From an uncultured Bacteroidia bacterium (GTDB lineage: Bacteria; Bacteroidota; Bacteroidia; Bacteroidales; Prolixibacteraceae), in NCBI GenBank assembly GCA_903834845.1, contig CAILKW010000349.1:1-34846 (forward strand): a stretch of DNA of 34,846 bases, written 5' to 3'. Within the stretch, counting starts at the first letter, position 1; each line of letters opens with the position of its first letter. Of the stretch, positions 1-8,692 are shown piece after piece. The translations under genes were made by a program, and so were the position numbers. The notes under the pieces are model-generated. The model did no database searches, was not told the DNA's origin, and saw only the letters and a program-made list of their open reading frames with translations.

Positions 1-111
1 ATTTAAAATTTCTCATTGCAATAATCTATTAATAAACTAATTAATCGTTCCTGGTGCTTTTAATGCAAAAATAATATCTTTTAGTGTTATAGAAAAACGA
101 TTTATACTATT

Positions 112-753
112 TTAACCCTTTAATATTTTTCTACTTATTCCGTCTGGATAATCATTATTAATAATTTGATCTCTAATTAACTGATAGTCTGCAATATTAT
201 TGACAAAATCTACATTGGAAGTGTCAATAATCAATACCGGGAAATCCGACTGCTGCGAAAAAAAATTAAAATATCCTTCTCTGATAGTCTTAAGGTAACT
301 CTTTTCAATTGATTTTTCGTATTCACGCCCACGCTTCTGAATATTTTCAATCAACCTATTCTCATCCAAATGCAAATAAACATACAAATCAGGCTTTGGC
401 AAACGCTCGTAAATTATATCAAAAAACTTACGATAAAGATTGTACTCATCCGGAGCAAGCGTATTTTGAGCAAAAATCAACGACTTCATAAAATAGTAAT
501 CGGAGATAGTCAGTTTGTGAAAAAGATCGCGGCTGGTAATATTAGCTTTAAGCTGAGAGTAGCGTTCGGCAAGAAAGGAGAGCTCAAGAGGAAAAGAATA
601 TTTAGCAGGATCGCTATAAAACTTAGGCAAAAAAGGATTATCAGAGAAACCCTCCAGAATTAATCTACTGTTCAAATCTACACTAAGCATTGTTGCCAAT
701 GTTGTTTTTCCAGCACCTATATTTCCCTCAATCACAAGATAATCAATACTCAT
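112..753 (-). CDS. Deoxynucleoside kinase (dNK/dGK family)
   Basis: Cytoplasmic kinase that phosphorylates deoxynucleosides for the salvage route to dNTPs. The P-loop GNIGAGKTT lies at residues 10-18 right after the first beta strand, as in the dCK/dGK/TK2-like family. The stretch SDYYFMKSLIFA near residue 85 matches the substrate-site region of Bacteroidota members, and KRGREYEKSI near residue 140 is in the lid/arginine-rich region. The length of 213 aa is normal for bacterial dNKs. The gene lies downstream of pnp but is separated from it by a strong terminator, so it probably has its own promoter in the 91-bp gap. The exact nucleoside specificity (dA, dG or dC) cannot be read from the sequence. 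Confidence 0.9.
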   Translation of the reverse strand: MSIDYLVIEGNIGAGKTTLATMLSVDLNSRLILEGFSDNPFLPKFYSDPAKYSFPLELSFLAERYSQLKANITSRDLFHKLTISDYYFMKSLIFAQNTLAPDEYNLYRKFFDIIYERLPKPDLYVYLHLDENRLIENIQKRGREYEKSIEKSYLKTIREGYFNFFSQQSDFPVLIIDTSNVDFVNNIADYQLIRDQIINNDYPDGISRKILKG

Positions 754-774
754 ATAATGTTCTTATGTCAGTTG

Positions 775-806
775 CGAAAATACAAACAAAAAATTTTGGG
801 AACAAA
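775..806 (-). promoter_or_regulatory. Putative promoter for the deoxynucleoside kinase gene
   Basis: On the minus strand TATTTTCG (775-782) is one base off the Bacteroidota -7 consensus TAnnTTTG, and a TTTG (803-806) lies 20 bp upstream as a -33 element. The -33 bases fall inside the T-tract of the pnp terminator. Its position, 22 bp before the start codon, fits a short leader. Consensus match only. Confidence 0.35.
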
Positions 807-829
807 AAAATGCCCGGTAATTCCGGGCA
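803..829 (-). terminator. Rho-independent terminator of pnp
   Basis: On the minus strand a perfect 7-bp stem (GCCCGG/CCGGGC plus a closing A-T pair, 5-nt loop, 811-829) is followed by a run of seven T residues (804-810). It lies 16 bp beyond the pnp stop codon. Confidence 0.85.
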
Positions 830-844
830 CTTAAGCTATTTTTA

Positions 845-3088
845 TTATTGATTTGGCTTCCGAAGAGAATGGCTATGGCTTGGCTCTCTCGTTTCATTTC
901 GATCTGGACGAGGGGCACGTTCGCTTCTTTCACCTTTATTCTCACCTTTACTATCACTGGTAGTCTGACTTTCAGGTTTTGGAAGTAAAGCTTTACGCGA
1001 AAGTTTTAGTTTACCTGAACGTTGGTCAACTTCGAGTAATTTAACTTCAACGATATCACCAACTTTCAATACACTTTCAGGGTTTTCGATTCTTTTCCAA
1101 TCTATCTCAGAAACATGAAGCAACCCTTCTTTGCCAGGCATAATTTCGACAAAAGCTCCAAACTGCACTATTGACTTCACTTTCCCCTTGTAAATTTCGC
1201 CAACTTCGGGTAATGAAACAATGGCGCGAATTCTGGCAATCGCGGCGTCAATAGAGTCTTTGTCAGGTGCACTAATCTCAATCCGTCCAAAATCATCAAT
1301 TTCTTCGATAGCAATAGTTGCTTTTGTATCTGCCTGAATCTGCTGGATAATTTTACCACCAGGACCAATTACCGGTCCGATCATATCCTTAGGAATCATC
1401 ATAGTGACAATTCGTGGAACATTAGGCTTATAATCTTCACGAGCTTCACTGATTACTTCAAGTATTTTTCCAAGAATATGAGCTCTTCCCTCTTTTGCTT
1501 GCTGTAAGGCTTCAGCCATTACCTGATATGACAAACCTTCCACCTTAATGTCCATCTGGGTAGCTGTTATCCCTTTGGTTGTACCAGTTACTTTAAAGTC
1601 CATATCTCCCAAATGATCCTCATCGCCAAGAATATCGGAAAGAACTGCGAATTTATCAGAACCTTTATCAGTAATAAGACCCATCGCTATTCCCGAAACT
1701 GGTCGTTTCAGGTGAATACCGGCATCAAGCATAGCCATAGTTCCTGCACAAACAGTTGCCATCGAGGAAGAACCGTTTGATTCAAGAATATCTGAAACTA
1801 CCCTAACAATATAAGGAAAACCATCCGGAATCATACGTTTCAATCCGCGGTGTGCTAAATTTCCGTGACCAATCTCACGGCGCGAAAGTCCTCGTGGAAC
1901 TTTTGCTTCTCCGGTACTGAAAGGAGGGAAATTATAATGTAGCAAAAAACGTTCGCGACCTTTAAGTGTTACATTATCAATAATTTTCTCATCCATCTTT
2001 GTTCCCAGAGTAACACTTGTCAGAGATTGTGTCTCACCACGAGTAAAGATTGCCGAACCATGTGACCCCGGCAGGTAAGCTACTTCACCCCATATTGGTC
2101 GAATCTGGGTTGTTGAACGGCCATCAAGACGTACTCCGTCATCAAGGATCATCCGGCGCATTGCCTCTTTTTCAACGTCGTGATAATAACGTGAAATCAG
2201 GTTTTTATTAATTTCACCAGACTCTTTTCCTTCGCTGTAAGTAGCTACAAAATCTTCTTTAATTTTTGCAAAAGAACTAATTCTCAATTGTTTATCATTA
2301 ATAAGAGAACGAGCAGTTTCATAAGCTTTCTGGTATGTCTCTTTCCAGAGTAATTCGCGAAGTACTTCGTCATTTTGTTCATGACAATAATCACGTTTTT
2401 GGATGCCAACTTCGGCGGCCAATTCCTCTTGTAATTTACAGTGGATTTTGATGTTATCGTGGGCAAATTTGATAGCAGCGAGCATTTCCTCTTCAGAAAC
2501 CTCGTCCATCTCGCCCTCAACCATCATTATGTTGTCATAAGAAGCACCAACCATTATATCAATGTCAGCATTGGAAAGTTGTTCAGCCGAGGGATTAATT
2601 ACGAACTTTCCGCCTATACGACTTACACGTACCTCCGAAATTGGTCCATTAAATGGAACATCTGATACTGCGAGAGCAGCTGAGGCAGCCAAACCTGCAA
2701 GGCAATCAGGCATTTCGTTTTTTCCCGATGATATCAGTGTTATCATTACTACCGTCTCAGCATGAAAATTATCGGGAAATAGCGGACGCAATACACGGTC
2801 AACCAGACGGGCGATCAGAATCTCATCGTCCGAAGGCCTACCCTCTCTTTTAAGAAATCCACCGGGAAATCTTCCGGCTGCCGAGAATTTTTCACGGTAG
2901 TCAACAGAAAGCGGCATGAAATCAACGTTTTCAGCAGCCTCTCTCGCTGAAACTACAGTAGCAAGCAACATGGTATCACCCATTTTTACCACAACTGCAC
3001 CATCGGCTTGTTTTGCCAATTTACCGGTTTCGATGTTAATCGTACGGCCATCGCCCAGATCAATCGTCTTACTAATAGCTTTGTACAT
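845..3088 (-). CDS. pnp: Polyribonucleotide nucleotidyltransferase (PNPase)
   Basis: Phosphorolytic 3'-5' exoribonuclease of mRNA decay; it forms a trimeric ring in the cytoplasm. The domain order is standard: first RNase PH domain (about 1-230, with [20 protein letters not shown]), an all-alpha linker, second RNase PH domain (about 315-545, with [14 protein letters not shown] and [15 protein letters not shown]), KH domain with [10 protein letters not shown] near residue 572, and S1 domain ([15 protein letters not shown]) from about 630. The 747-aa length exceeds the E. coli protein (about 711 aa) because of a charged Lys/Arg/Glu/Pro-rich C-terminal tail of about 40 residues. It lies 95 bp downstream of rpsO, the conserved rpsO-pnp order, but with a terminator between the two. 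Confidence 0.98.
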   Translation of the reverse strand: MYKAISKTIDLGDGRTINIETGKLAKQADGAVVVKMGDTMLLATVVSAREAAENVDFMPLSVDYREKFSAAGRFPGGFLKREGRPSDDEILIARLVDRVLRPLFPDNFHAETVVMITLISSGKNEMPDCLAGLAASAALAVSDVPFNGPISEVRVSRIGGKFVINPSAEQLSNADIDIMVGASYDNIMMVEGEMDEVSEEEMLAAIKFAHDNIKIHCKLQEELAAEVGIQKRDYCHEQNDEVLRELLWKETYQKAYETARSLINDKQLRISSFAKIKEDFVATYSEGKESGEINKNLISRYYHDVEKEAMRRMILDDGVRLDGRSTTQIRPIWGEVAYLPGSHGSAIFTRGETQSLTSVTLGTKMDEKIIDNVTLKGRERFLLHYNFPPFSTGEAKVPRGLSRREIGHGNLAHRGLKRMIPDGFPYIVRVVSDILESNGSSSMATVCAGTMAMLDAGIHLKRPVSGIAMGLITDKGSDKFAVLSDILGDEDHLGDMDFKVTGTTKGITATQMDIKVEGLSYQVMAEALQQAKEGRAHILGKILEVISEAREDYKPNVPRIVTMMIPKDMIGPVIGPGGKIIQQIQADTKATIAIEEIDDFGRIEISAPDKDSIDAAIARIRAIVSLPEVGEIYKGKVKSIVQFGAFVEIMPGKEGLLHVSEIDWKRIENPESVLKVGDIVEVKLLEVDQRSGKLKLSRKALLPKPESQTTSDSKGENKGERSERAPRPDRNETREPSHSHSLRKPNQ

Positions 3089-3143
3089 AATTGAAAAAAA
3101 TAATTTTATTAATATTTGATATAGATTGGTGGGGGTTTAAGAT

Positions 3144-3173
3144 TTAAAAAAAGGCAATCCGAAAATTGCCTTT
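3144..3173 (-). terminator. Terminator/attenuator between rpsO and pnp
   Basis: On the minus strand AAAGGCAAT pairs perfectly with ATTGCCTTT (9-bp stem, 6-nt loop, 3150-3173) and is followed by a T-tract (3146-3152). It sits 11 bp after the rpsO stop. It would end the rpsO transcript or act as an attenuator limiting read-through into pnp. Confidence 0.85.
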
Positions 3174-3183
3174 CTGTAATCCT

Positions 3184-3453
3184 TTATTTACGAAGGTTGA
3201 GTTCCTTAATAATGGCACGGTAGCGATCGATGTGTTTCCTTTTGAGATAATCCAGTAACGAACGGCGTTTACCAACCAATCCGATCAGCGCACGTTGCGT
3301 ACCGAAATCTTTTTTGTTCACTTTCAGATGTTCCGTAAGGTGACTAATTCTGAATGAGAAAAGGGCTATCTGTCCTTCAACAGAGCCTGTGTTAGTGGCA
3401 GTAGTGCCATGCTTTTCGAAAATCTCCTGCTTTTTTTCTGTTGTTAAATACAT
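3184..3453 (-). CDS. rpsO: 30S ribosomal protein S15
   Basis: Primary 16S rRNA-binding protein of the small subunit. The 89-aa length and the sequence match the S15 family: GSVEGQIALFSFRISHLTEHL in the first helices, then KDFGTQRALIGLVGKRRSLLDYL and the basic C-terminal KRKHIDRYRAIIKEL. The start follows from the family's usual N-terminus. It is first in the rpsO-terminator-pnp arrangement. S15 commonly represses its own mRNA in bacteria, and the leader of about 80 nt here could host such a site, but no specific fold was identified. Confidence 0.98.
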   Translation of the reverse strand: MYLTTEKKQEIFEKHGTTATNTGSVEGQIALFSFRISHLTEHLKVNKKDFGTQRALIGLVGKRRSLLDYLKRKHIDRYRAIIKELNLRK

Positions 3454-3541
3454 TACTTAAAGAATTAAAAAAATTGTACAATCATTGCGCCGCAGTATTC
3501 GTGTTCGATATCAACGGATCAACATTATTTAAAAACCGGCA

Positions 3542-3549
3542 CAAAAGTA
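3542..3549 (-). promoter_or_regulatory. Putative -7 promoter element for rpsO
   Basis: TACTTTTG on the minus strand matches the Bacteroidota sigma-ABfr -7 consensus TAnnTTTG. It would give a 5' leader of roughly 80 nt before rpsO. No clear TTTG -33 partner was seen. The 295-bp gap 3454-3748 holds no other recognisable feature. Confidence 0.4.
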
Positions 3550-3748
3550 TAAAATTATCTCCGAATATTTAACGATTGCTTGGATTTAATTTGAGCAACG
3601 CCTGTAGTGAAAGATACAATTCCCAAACGTACAAGTGTTTGTATTATATAGTATATGTATATTTCTGATTTATAATGTATTTATATTTATCTCACTTAAA
3701 AAATACAATTACAATTGCAAAAACCTACATCCCGTAAATCAATTTGGT

Positions 3749-4774
3749 TCACATTTTCCCCTCAAGGAATTTGTTGAGATTTCGAACCTGTAAGGGAGAC
3801 CCTAAAACAAAAAGTTGATCCAGAGAACTAAGAATATAATCGCTTCCAGGATTAAAAACGTACTTGCCTTCTCCGTTTTTCAATCCTATTATAGTAGTTC
3901 CTGTTTCACTTCCCATCTTCAATTCACCAATAGTTCTCCCAAAATTAGATGCTGCCATATTTCTGCAATGTACTTCATGAATACTAACATCACGATTACG
4001 CTGAAGTAAAATGTATTCAACGAACTCAACCACATCAGGTTGTGTTACCAACCGAGCCATTCGCTGACCTCCCATACGCTCAGGCATAATTACATTTGTA
4101 GCACCTGCTCTTCTGAGTTTAGTATCAGAGCCAATTTCGGAAGCACGACTTATGATTGTTAATCCTGGATTCATACTACGGGCGGTTAGCACAACAAACA
4201 TATTGTCAGCATCGTTAGGAGTAGTTGCTATTAATGCTCTTGCATGATCAATGCCCGCAGTGCGAAGTACCTCCTCATTTGTGGCATCACCCTGAACGAA
4301 CAGAAGGTTTGGATCCTCCTGAATGCGCGAAATTGCATTTTCTCTCCGCTCTATGATCACAAACGGGTGGTTATGATCTGTCAATTCCAGGGCAGCCTGT
4401 TCGCCATTCCTACCATAACCGCAAATGATCACATGATCGGTTAATTTTTCAATCCTTTTGCTCACTCTGTTTTTTTTTAATTTTTTTACAAATTCACCAT
4501 CAATAAAAAACCGGACAACACTTGACCCTACAAAGGCAAAGCTGCCAAGGCTAAAGATAATTAAGAATGAAACGAACAACTTTCCCTGGGGGGAAAGAGG
4601 TCTCACAACCTCAAATCCAACAGTTGAAACGGACAGAACAGTCATATATAAAGAGTCTGTAAATCCGTATCCCTCAATAAAATGAAAGCCTACAATGCCA
4701 GTTGAAAATACTGAAACTATTAAAACTACTGCAATTCTGACAGTGCTGGATTTTTGTTCTTCAAATTGGTTCAT
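3749..4774 (-). CDS. Two-TM potassium channel with RCK/TrkA-N domain
   Basis: Inner-membrane ion channel subunit of the MthK/Kch type. Residues 12-32 form TM1, the pore helix and filter follow (SVSTVGFEV, filter TVGF at 51-54), residues 65-90 form TM2, and a Rossmann RCK domain starts at HVIICGYGRNG (about 114-124) with a TrkA-C-like end. The filter reads TVGFEV rather than the classic TVGYGD, so strict K+ selectivity is likely but unproven. The start codon lies inside the end of the upstream DUF2851 gene (14-bp overlap), which suggests translational coupling. It is probably gated by a nucleotide or ion bound to the RCK ring, as is known for the family. Confidence 0.92.
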   Translation of the reverse strand: MNQFEEQKSSTVRIAVVLIVSVFSTGIVGFHFIEGYGFTDSLYMTVLSVSTVGFEVVRPLSPQGKLFVSFLIIFSLGSFAFVGSSVVRFFIDGEFVKKLKKNRVSKRIEKLTDHVIICGYGRNGEQAALELTDHNHPFVIIERRENAISRIQEDPNLLFVQGDATNEEVLRTAGIDHARALIATTPNDADNMFVVLTARSMNPGLTIISRASEIGSDTKLRRAGATNVIMPERMGGQRMARLVTQPDVVEFVEYILLQRNRDVSIHEVHCRNMAASNFGRTIGELKMGSETGTTIIGLKNGEGKYVFNPGSDYILSSLDQLFVLGSPLQVRNLNKFLEGKM

Positions 4775-6038
4775 GTAATATTATTTTATGTCCGATAGTG
4801 CAATCGAGGCATTTCCGAGGCTCACAATAGTTGTGCTGCAACTGTAGCAATGCCTGCGATTCAAGTGCATTTGAAGCTACAACTCCTGCTCCTGCCCATC
4901 GGCTAATCAGACTGTTATTCTCCGGTGGCATCTGCTCAAGAATCTCGAGTGCTCTGTCTTTCAAAAATAGTTTATTTTGGCTTTCACCAAACAAAAAATA
5001 AAAGGGAACCACAACATTTATAACAATTAGACTGAAAATCTGCTCTCCGAACACCTTTTTCCTATTAACCGATGGTTTATTAAAGCTGTAGTGATTGTCC
5101 CAATAAGCTGAAGCAGAAACAGAAAACAGCGTCTTTAAATCCTCAAGGTTATTGGATTCAATTACTGCGGTAAATAGGCCTCTCGAAACATGAATCAGTG
5201 CCGCAAACTGTGCCAGCCTTAGTGTCGGAAAATTTCCTGGGTGCATTCTCATAAATTTCCATACATGGCCTTCTACAGGTTTCAACCCATATTTACCCGC
5301 AAGAAAACGATACTCTTTTCGAAGATCAATATAGTAATCATCACCAAATAATTCATCACCCAACAGCCCTGCTTGTCCGAAAAGTAGTGCCTCAATCTGA
5401 AACAATGAATCATGATGTTTTGCAAGTACCGACTGTGGCAAAGAACGAGCTACCATTTCGAAAGGGAGAGAGTTCTCACGAAGTCCAAAGCTTCGGGCGA
5501 GCATACGATAAAAAGTCTCGCTCCAATCATCTTTTGTTTCGAAAAGAACCTTACTTATAGTTTCTATTTTTTGCTTTAAACGCTCAATCATTACCCCGTT
5601 AAGGAAAAATTTGACTCGAAAAGGATCAACCTGATAAAGCAATGAAGCACAGCCAATCCATTCATGGCTTTTGATAAGCAATTCATAATTATCTTCAATC
5701 CATTTGGGCCAATTGATTACAAAAACAGGTACACTTGAGCCAATATCATTAATAACCGGAATATCAGCCATGGCAACCACATGTAAAATTGTATTCCTGT
5801 AGGCAGGATCGCTCTGATGGCCATGTTTGTTCCAATCAGAAGCCTTTAGGTGAATCTCGATATTTCCTGCCCATAATGTCCCTGCAATTTTTATTCTCGC
5901 ATCAAAAAAATCGGGTCCTGCATTAGTATTATGCCGTCCCGGATGTACAATTTGCAGTGATTCTCCTTCTTCAGTATAAAGGGAATCATCCTTGTACAAC
6001 TTGTTATTCCATATAAAATGAATAAATTCCTCTTTCAT
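4761..6038 (-). CDS. DUF2851 family protein
   Basis: Conserved Bacteroidota protein of unknown function, recognised from the N-terminal pattern EEFIHFIWNNKLY...LQIVHPGRHNTNAGPDFFDARI and the later WAGNIEIHLKASDW. These motifs recall a nuclease-like or metal-binding fold, but I cannot assign an activity. The C-terminus has a CxxC-type cluster (CEPRKCLDCTIGHKI) that could bind a metal. There is no signal peptide, so it is probably cytoplasmic. The length of 425 aa is typical of the family. It overlaps the potassium channel start by 14 bp, so the two are co-transcribed; whether they work together is unknown. Confidence 0.85.
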   Translation of the reverse strand: MKEEFIHFIWNNKLYKDDSLYTEEGESLQIVHPGRHNTNAGPDFFDARIKIAGTLWAGNIEIHLKASDWNKHGHQSDPAYRNTILHVVAMADIPVINDIGSSVPVFVINWPKWIEDNYELLIKSHEWIGCASLLYQVDPFRVKFFLNGVMIERLKQKIETISKVLFETKDDWSETFYRMLARSFGLRENSLPFEMVARSLPQSVLAKHHDSLFQIEALLFGQAGLLGDELFGDDYYIDLRKEYRFLAGKYGLKPVEGHVWKFMRMHPGNFPTLRLAQFAALIHVSRGLFTAVIESNNLEDLKTLFSVSASAYWDNHYSFNKPSVNRKKVFGEQIFSLIVINVVVPFYFLFGESQNKLFLKDRALEILEQMPPENNSLISRWAGAGVVASNALESQALLQLQHNYCEPRKCLDCTIGHKIILHEPI

Positions 6039-6149
6039 TGGTTTACATCTTTAGCTTACCGCAAGATACAAAAAATTTAAAACAAAACTTCGTAAACTAA
6101 ATATTTACAGGAATAAAAACCGATATAGTGGTTTGAAATCAAATTCAAA

Positions 6150-7175
6150 CTATTTCGTTAAGAAACAAACTTTTACAGGAAGGTGGTCGCTTGTTCCACC
6201 GTGATACTTTGGTCCAAGATAGGTTCTAAATGGCTTTTTTCCTAGAAAATTTGGGTCAGGCTCTAATAAAAAGTCAAAATTACATATACCGCTTTGTTCC
6301 AAATCCATAAGTAATACCTTGTTTGATAATAGATTATTTGATATTATTATTTGATCGAAAATTTCCCATTGGCCACCGTTACGTATTGTTCCATCGGCAT
6401 TCCTTGTCCAAAAAGTTGAAAGATTAATTAAAAAGGAAGGTTCATTGTTCCCCGGATATGGAAGGGCTTTCAAAATATTGGTAAAACATTTTTCTTTCGG
6501 TGTGGCATTAAAATCGCCCATGAGTAAAATATTGGCATCTGGATTTTTAATATACAATGAATCAAGGCTTTGTCGCACTATTCGAGCTGTTATGTTTCGC
6601 TTTTCCTTAGTTTCGATATATCCGCCGCTTCTCGAAGGCCAATGATTGACAAAGAAGTGGATTTTCTCCTTTTCAATCTCTCCTGTAAAATGAAGAATGT
6701 CTCGTGATTTGAAGAAGTACTTTCCCAGGCTTGCTATTGGAATAAACTCAAAATCAAGAGGATTTACTCTGTCTTTACGAAATAGCAATGCTACGTCAAT
6801 ACCACGAGGATCGGGAGACTCTTTGTGAATAATACCGTAAGGAATTTGGTTTAAAGGGGTTTTGCTGATGAGCTGTTCAATCACCCAAATATTTTCCACT
6901 TCGGCAAGTCCAATGATATCAGGAAATTGACCACTACCTACAGTTATAAGAGTTTTATAAATCATTTTGATTTTAGCCTCGAAGCGTTCTCTTGTCCAAT
7001 GTTTTTCATTAAGTGGTGTAAACTCCTCATCGGCAGTTTCAGGGTCGTCCCATGTATCAAAAAGATTTTCAACATTGTAAAAAACAATATTGTATTTTTT
7101 CTGTGCTTCGGCGGGGGAATTGCCTGCGATTATAATCGCAAAAAAAATCAGAATCCATCTCAGAATCCCGGGCAT
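6150..7175 (-). CDS. Secreted endonuclease/exonuclease/phosphatase family protein
   Basis: Metal-dependent phosphoesterase fold (DNase I/EEP superfamily). A signal peptide covers about residues 1-24 (IFFAIIIAGNSPAEA). Family motifs appear in order: FYNVENLFD (Asn/Glu region), DIIGLAEVEN (metal-binding Glu), FVNHWPSRSGG, LMGDFNATP and the terminal GGTSDHLPV catalytic Asp-His pair. It is therefore probably active and exported, on a nucleic acid or other phosphodiester substrate that cannot be named. It starts 3 bp after the lipoprotein gene stop, so the two form an operon. Confidence 0.9.
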   Translation of the reverse strand: MPGILRWILIFFAIIIAGNSPAEAQKKYNIVFYNVENLFDTWDDPETADEEFTPLNEKHWTRERFEAKIKMIYKTLITVGSGQFPDIIGLAEVENIWVIEQLISKTPLNQIPYGIIHKESPDPRGIDVALLFRKDRVNPLDFEFIPIASLGKYFFKSRDILHFTGEIEKEKIHFFVNHWPSRSGGYIETKEKRNITARIVRQSLDSLYIKNPDANILLMGDFNATPKEKCFTNILKALPYPGNNEPSFLINLSTFWTRNADGTIRNGGQWEIFDQIIISNNLLSNKVLLMDLEQSGICNFDFLLEPDPNFLGKKPFRTYLGPKYHGGTSDHLPVKVCFLTK

Positions 7176-7178
7176 AGA

Positions 7179-8615
7179 TTATTTTTTTGTTACGTTCTTT
7201 TTTTCAATTCGTTCGTAAGCCCCCAGATCGGGACCTTCATCGTCCAGTCTGTTTTCGTCCTTAAAATCAGTTGGATAAAATTTTGCATAATTGATTTTAC
7301 CAAAATCCTTTACAATAGACAAGGTATCTAATTCAAAATTACCTTTGTAAGGACTCTTAAAACGTGGGTTTACATTTCGGATGATATCAACAAAACGATT
7401 CGGCTCAATAAGTTTAAAAGTATCAGCAATTTGAATTAAGCTTCTGTCAAAAAGGTAATTCGATAAACCCTGTTTGTCCATCGAAACGAGTAACTCGTTT
7501 ACTCTGTTGCCTGTGATAATGCAATTTCCGAAAATAGCTTCTTTCAAATCACCGACAAACCTGACTCCGCTTTTATTATCAATCAGATAATTTGATACAA
7601 CCAGAGTCTCAGTAGTCCGTATTCCCGAAGTTAATAAATTATAGTAATTGGCAAAAGTTGTATGGTAAAACTGATAATCACCGCCAAGCAAAAGTGCAGT
7701 ATTATAGTATCTTACATTTGAAATTACACAATTATAAGCCAGAATTTTCGATTTCATTGCCCATATTCCCGACCAGCTCATATTCTCAATCCGTGTATTG
7801 GAGAGCTCTACAGAAGCAAAACCGCTATGCTCAATGGTTCCAACCTGTAAACCTATATTGGCATTTTTGATTTTTGCATAGTTTATTTTGTTATTATGAC
7901 TTCCTGAATAAAGGATGATACCGTTCCATTGATCGGGTATCTCGTTAAAGGCAGGTTCAAGACGATCACCTTTAAATTCAACGGGCTCTTCAAAAGTTCC
8001 ATTCACTTTTAAAGTTCCTTTTACTTTTAATCCTGCGTTTTTATGAAAGTAAATTGTAGTACCCGGCTCAATTGTCAGTGTTTGATTAGAGTCAACTAAG
8101 GCCTCACTGTAAACAAGATACGGGCGATCAGAATTCCAGATTGAAGTATTTATTATATTCGATTTAATCATTATAAAATCCTGTCCCCATGCCATAAGTT
8201 GCACCTTCTGCTCAACATTATTAATCCTGAAAATAATAGAGTCCTCAGTAATTAAAGGAACATTCTTTCCTGTTCTTGGAAGTGTAGCTTCAACAAAAAT
8301 GTAAATACTGTCCTGTGGTGCAATTTGTACATTGAAAGCTTCATTGGTAACTTCGCCGTTCACGTTTATTCGAAATCCGCTCAACTTTCCTCCTGCCAGT
8401 CTGACTGAAGAAATAACAGCATTTTCGTCTGATTGATTGATTACACGCAGATTTTTTGTTGTTGAGCCAATTGAGGTAAAAAGGGTATCGAAAGTTACTG
8501 TATCTGACGAAAAACGAAGTATTGAATCCGTAGCAGAGTTTATTTTCTCTTTTTCGCAGGCAAAGAAAAGAGAAAACACTCCGAAAATAAACAATATGTG
8601 CGCCAGACACTTCAT
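7179..8615 (-). CDS. Lipoprotein with predicted right-handed beta-helix
   Basis: Not assigned to a named function. The N-terminus is a type II signal peptide ending in a lipobox-like FFAC at about residues 17-20, so it should be a lipoprotein. An N-terminal beta-sandwich-like part (about 30-145, FDTLFTSIGSTTKNLRVIN) is followed by repeating strand-rich segments (KINYAKIKNANIGLQV, ELSNTRIENMSWSGIW) typical of pectate-lyase-like beta-helix (NosD/parallel beta-helix) proteins. The C-terminal LGAYE motif is also common in such proteins. It is first in a two-gene operon with the EEP protein and has its own promoter-like motif. It may bind or cleave polysaccharide; no catalytic site was identified. 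Confidence 0.8.
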   Translation of the reverse strand: MKCLAHILFIFGVFSLFFACEKEKINSATDSILRFSSDTVTFDTLFTSIGSTTKNLRVINQSDENAVISSVRLAGGKLSGFRINVNGEVTNEAFNVQIAPQDSIYIFVEATLPRTGKNVPLITEDSIIFRINNVEQKVQLMAWGQDFIMIKSNIINTSIWNSDRPYLVYSEALVDSNQTLTIEPGTTIYFHKNAGLKVKGTLKVNGTFEEPVEFKGDRLEPAFNEIPDQWNGIILYSGSHNNKINYAKIKNANIGLQVGTIEHSGFASVELSNTRIENMSWSGIWAMKSKILAYNCVISNVRYYNTALLLGGDYQFYHTTFANYYNLLTSGIRTTETLVVSNYLIDNKSGVRFVGDLKEAIFGNCIITGNRVNELLVSMDKQGLSNYLFDRSLIQIADTFKLIEPNRFVDIIRNVNPRFKSPYKGNFELDTLSIVKDFGKINYAKFYPTDFKDENRLDDEGPDLGAYERIEKKNVTKK

Positions 8616-8677
8616 CTGATTGTCAGTTGATTGCGGTTAAAAACGCATTAAACCTGTTATTCTATAAAATTCCATTA

Positions 8678-8685
8678 CAAATATA
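8678..8685 (-). promoter_or_regulatory. Putative -7 promoter element for the lipoprotein-EEP operon
   Basis: TATATTTG on the minus strand matches TAnnTTTG exactly, about 60 bp upstream of the lipoprotein start. It suggests that this pair is transcribed separately from the symporter-NamZ pair. No good -33 element was seen. Confidence 0.4.
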
Positions 8686-8692
8686 AAACAAG

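Noticed and set aside
1-111. Additional gene at the left edge
   Set aside because: AT-rich with no open frame of meaningful length; no feature could be supported.
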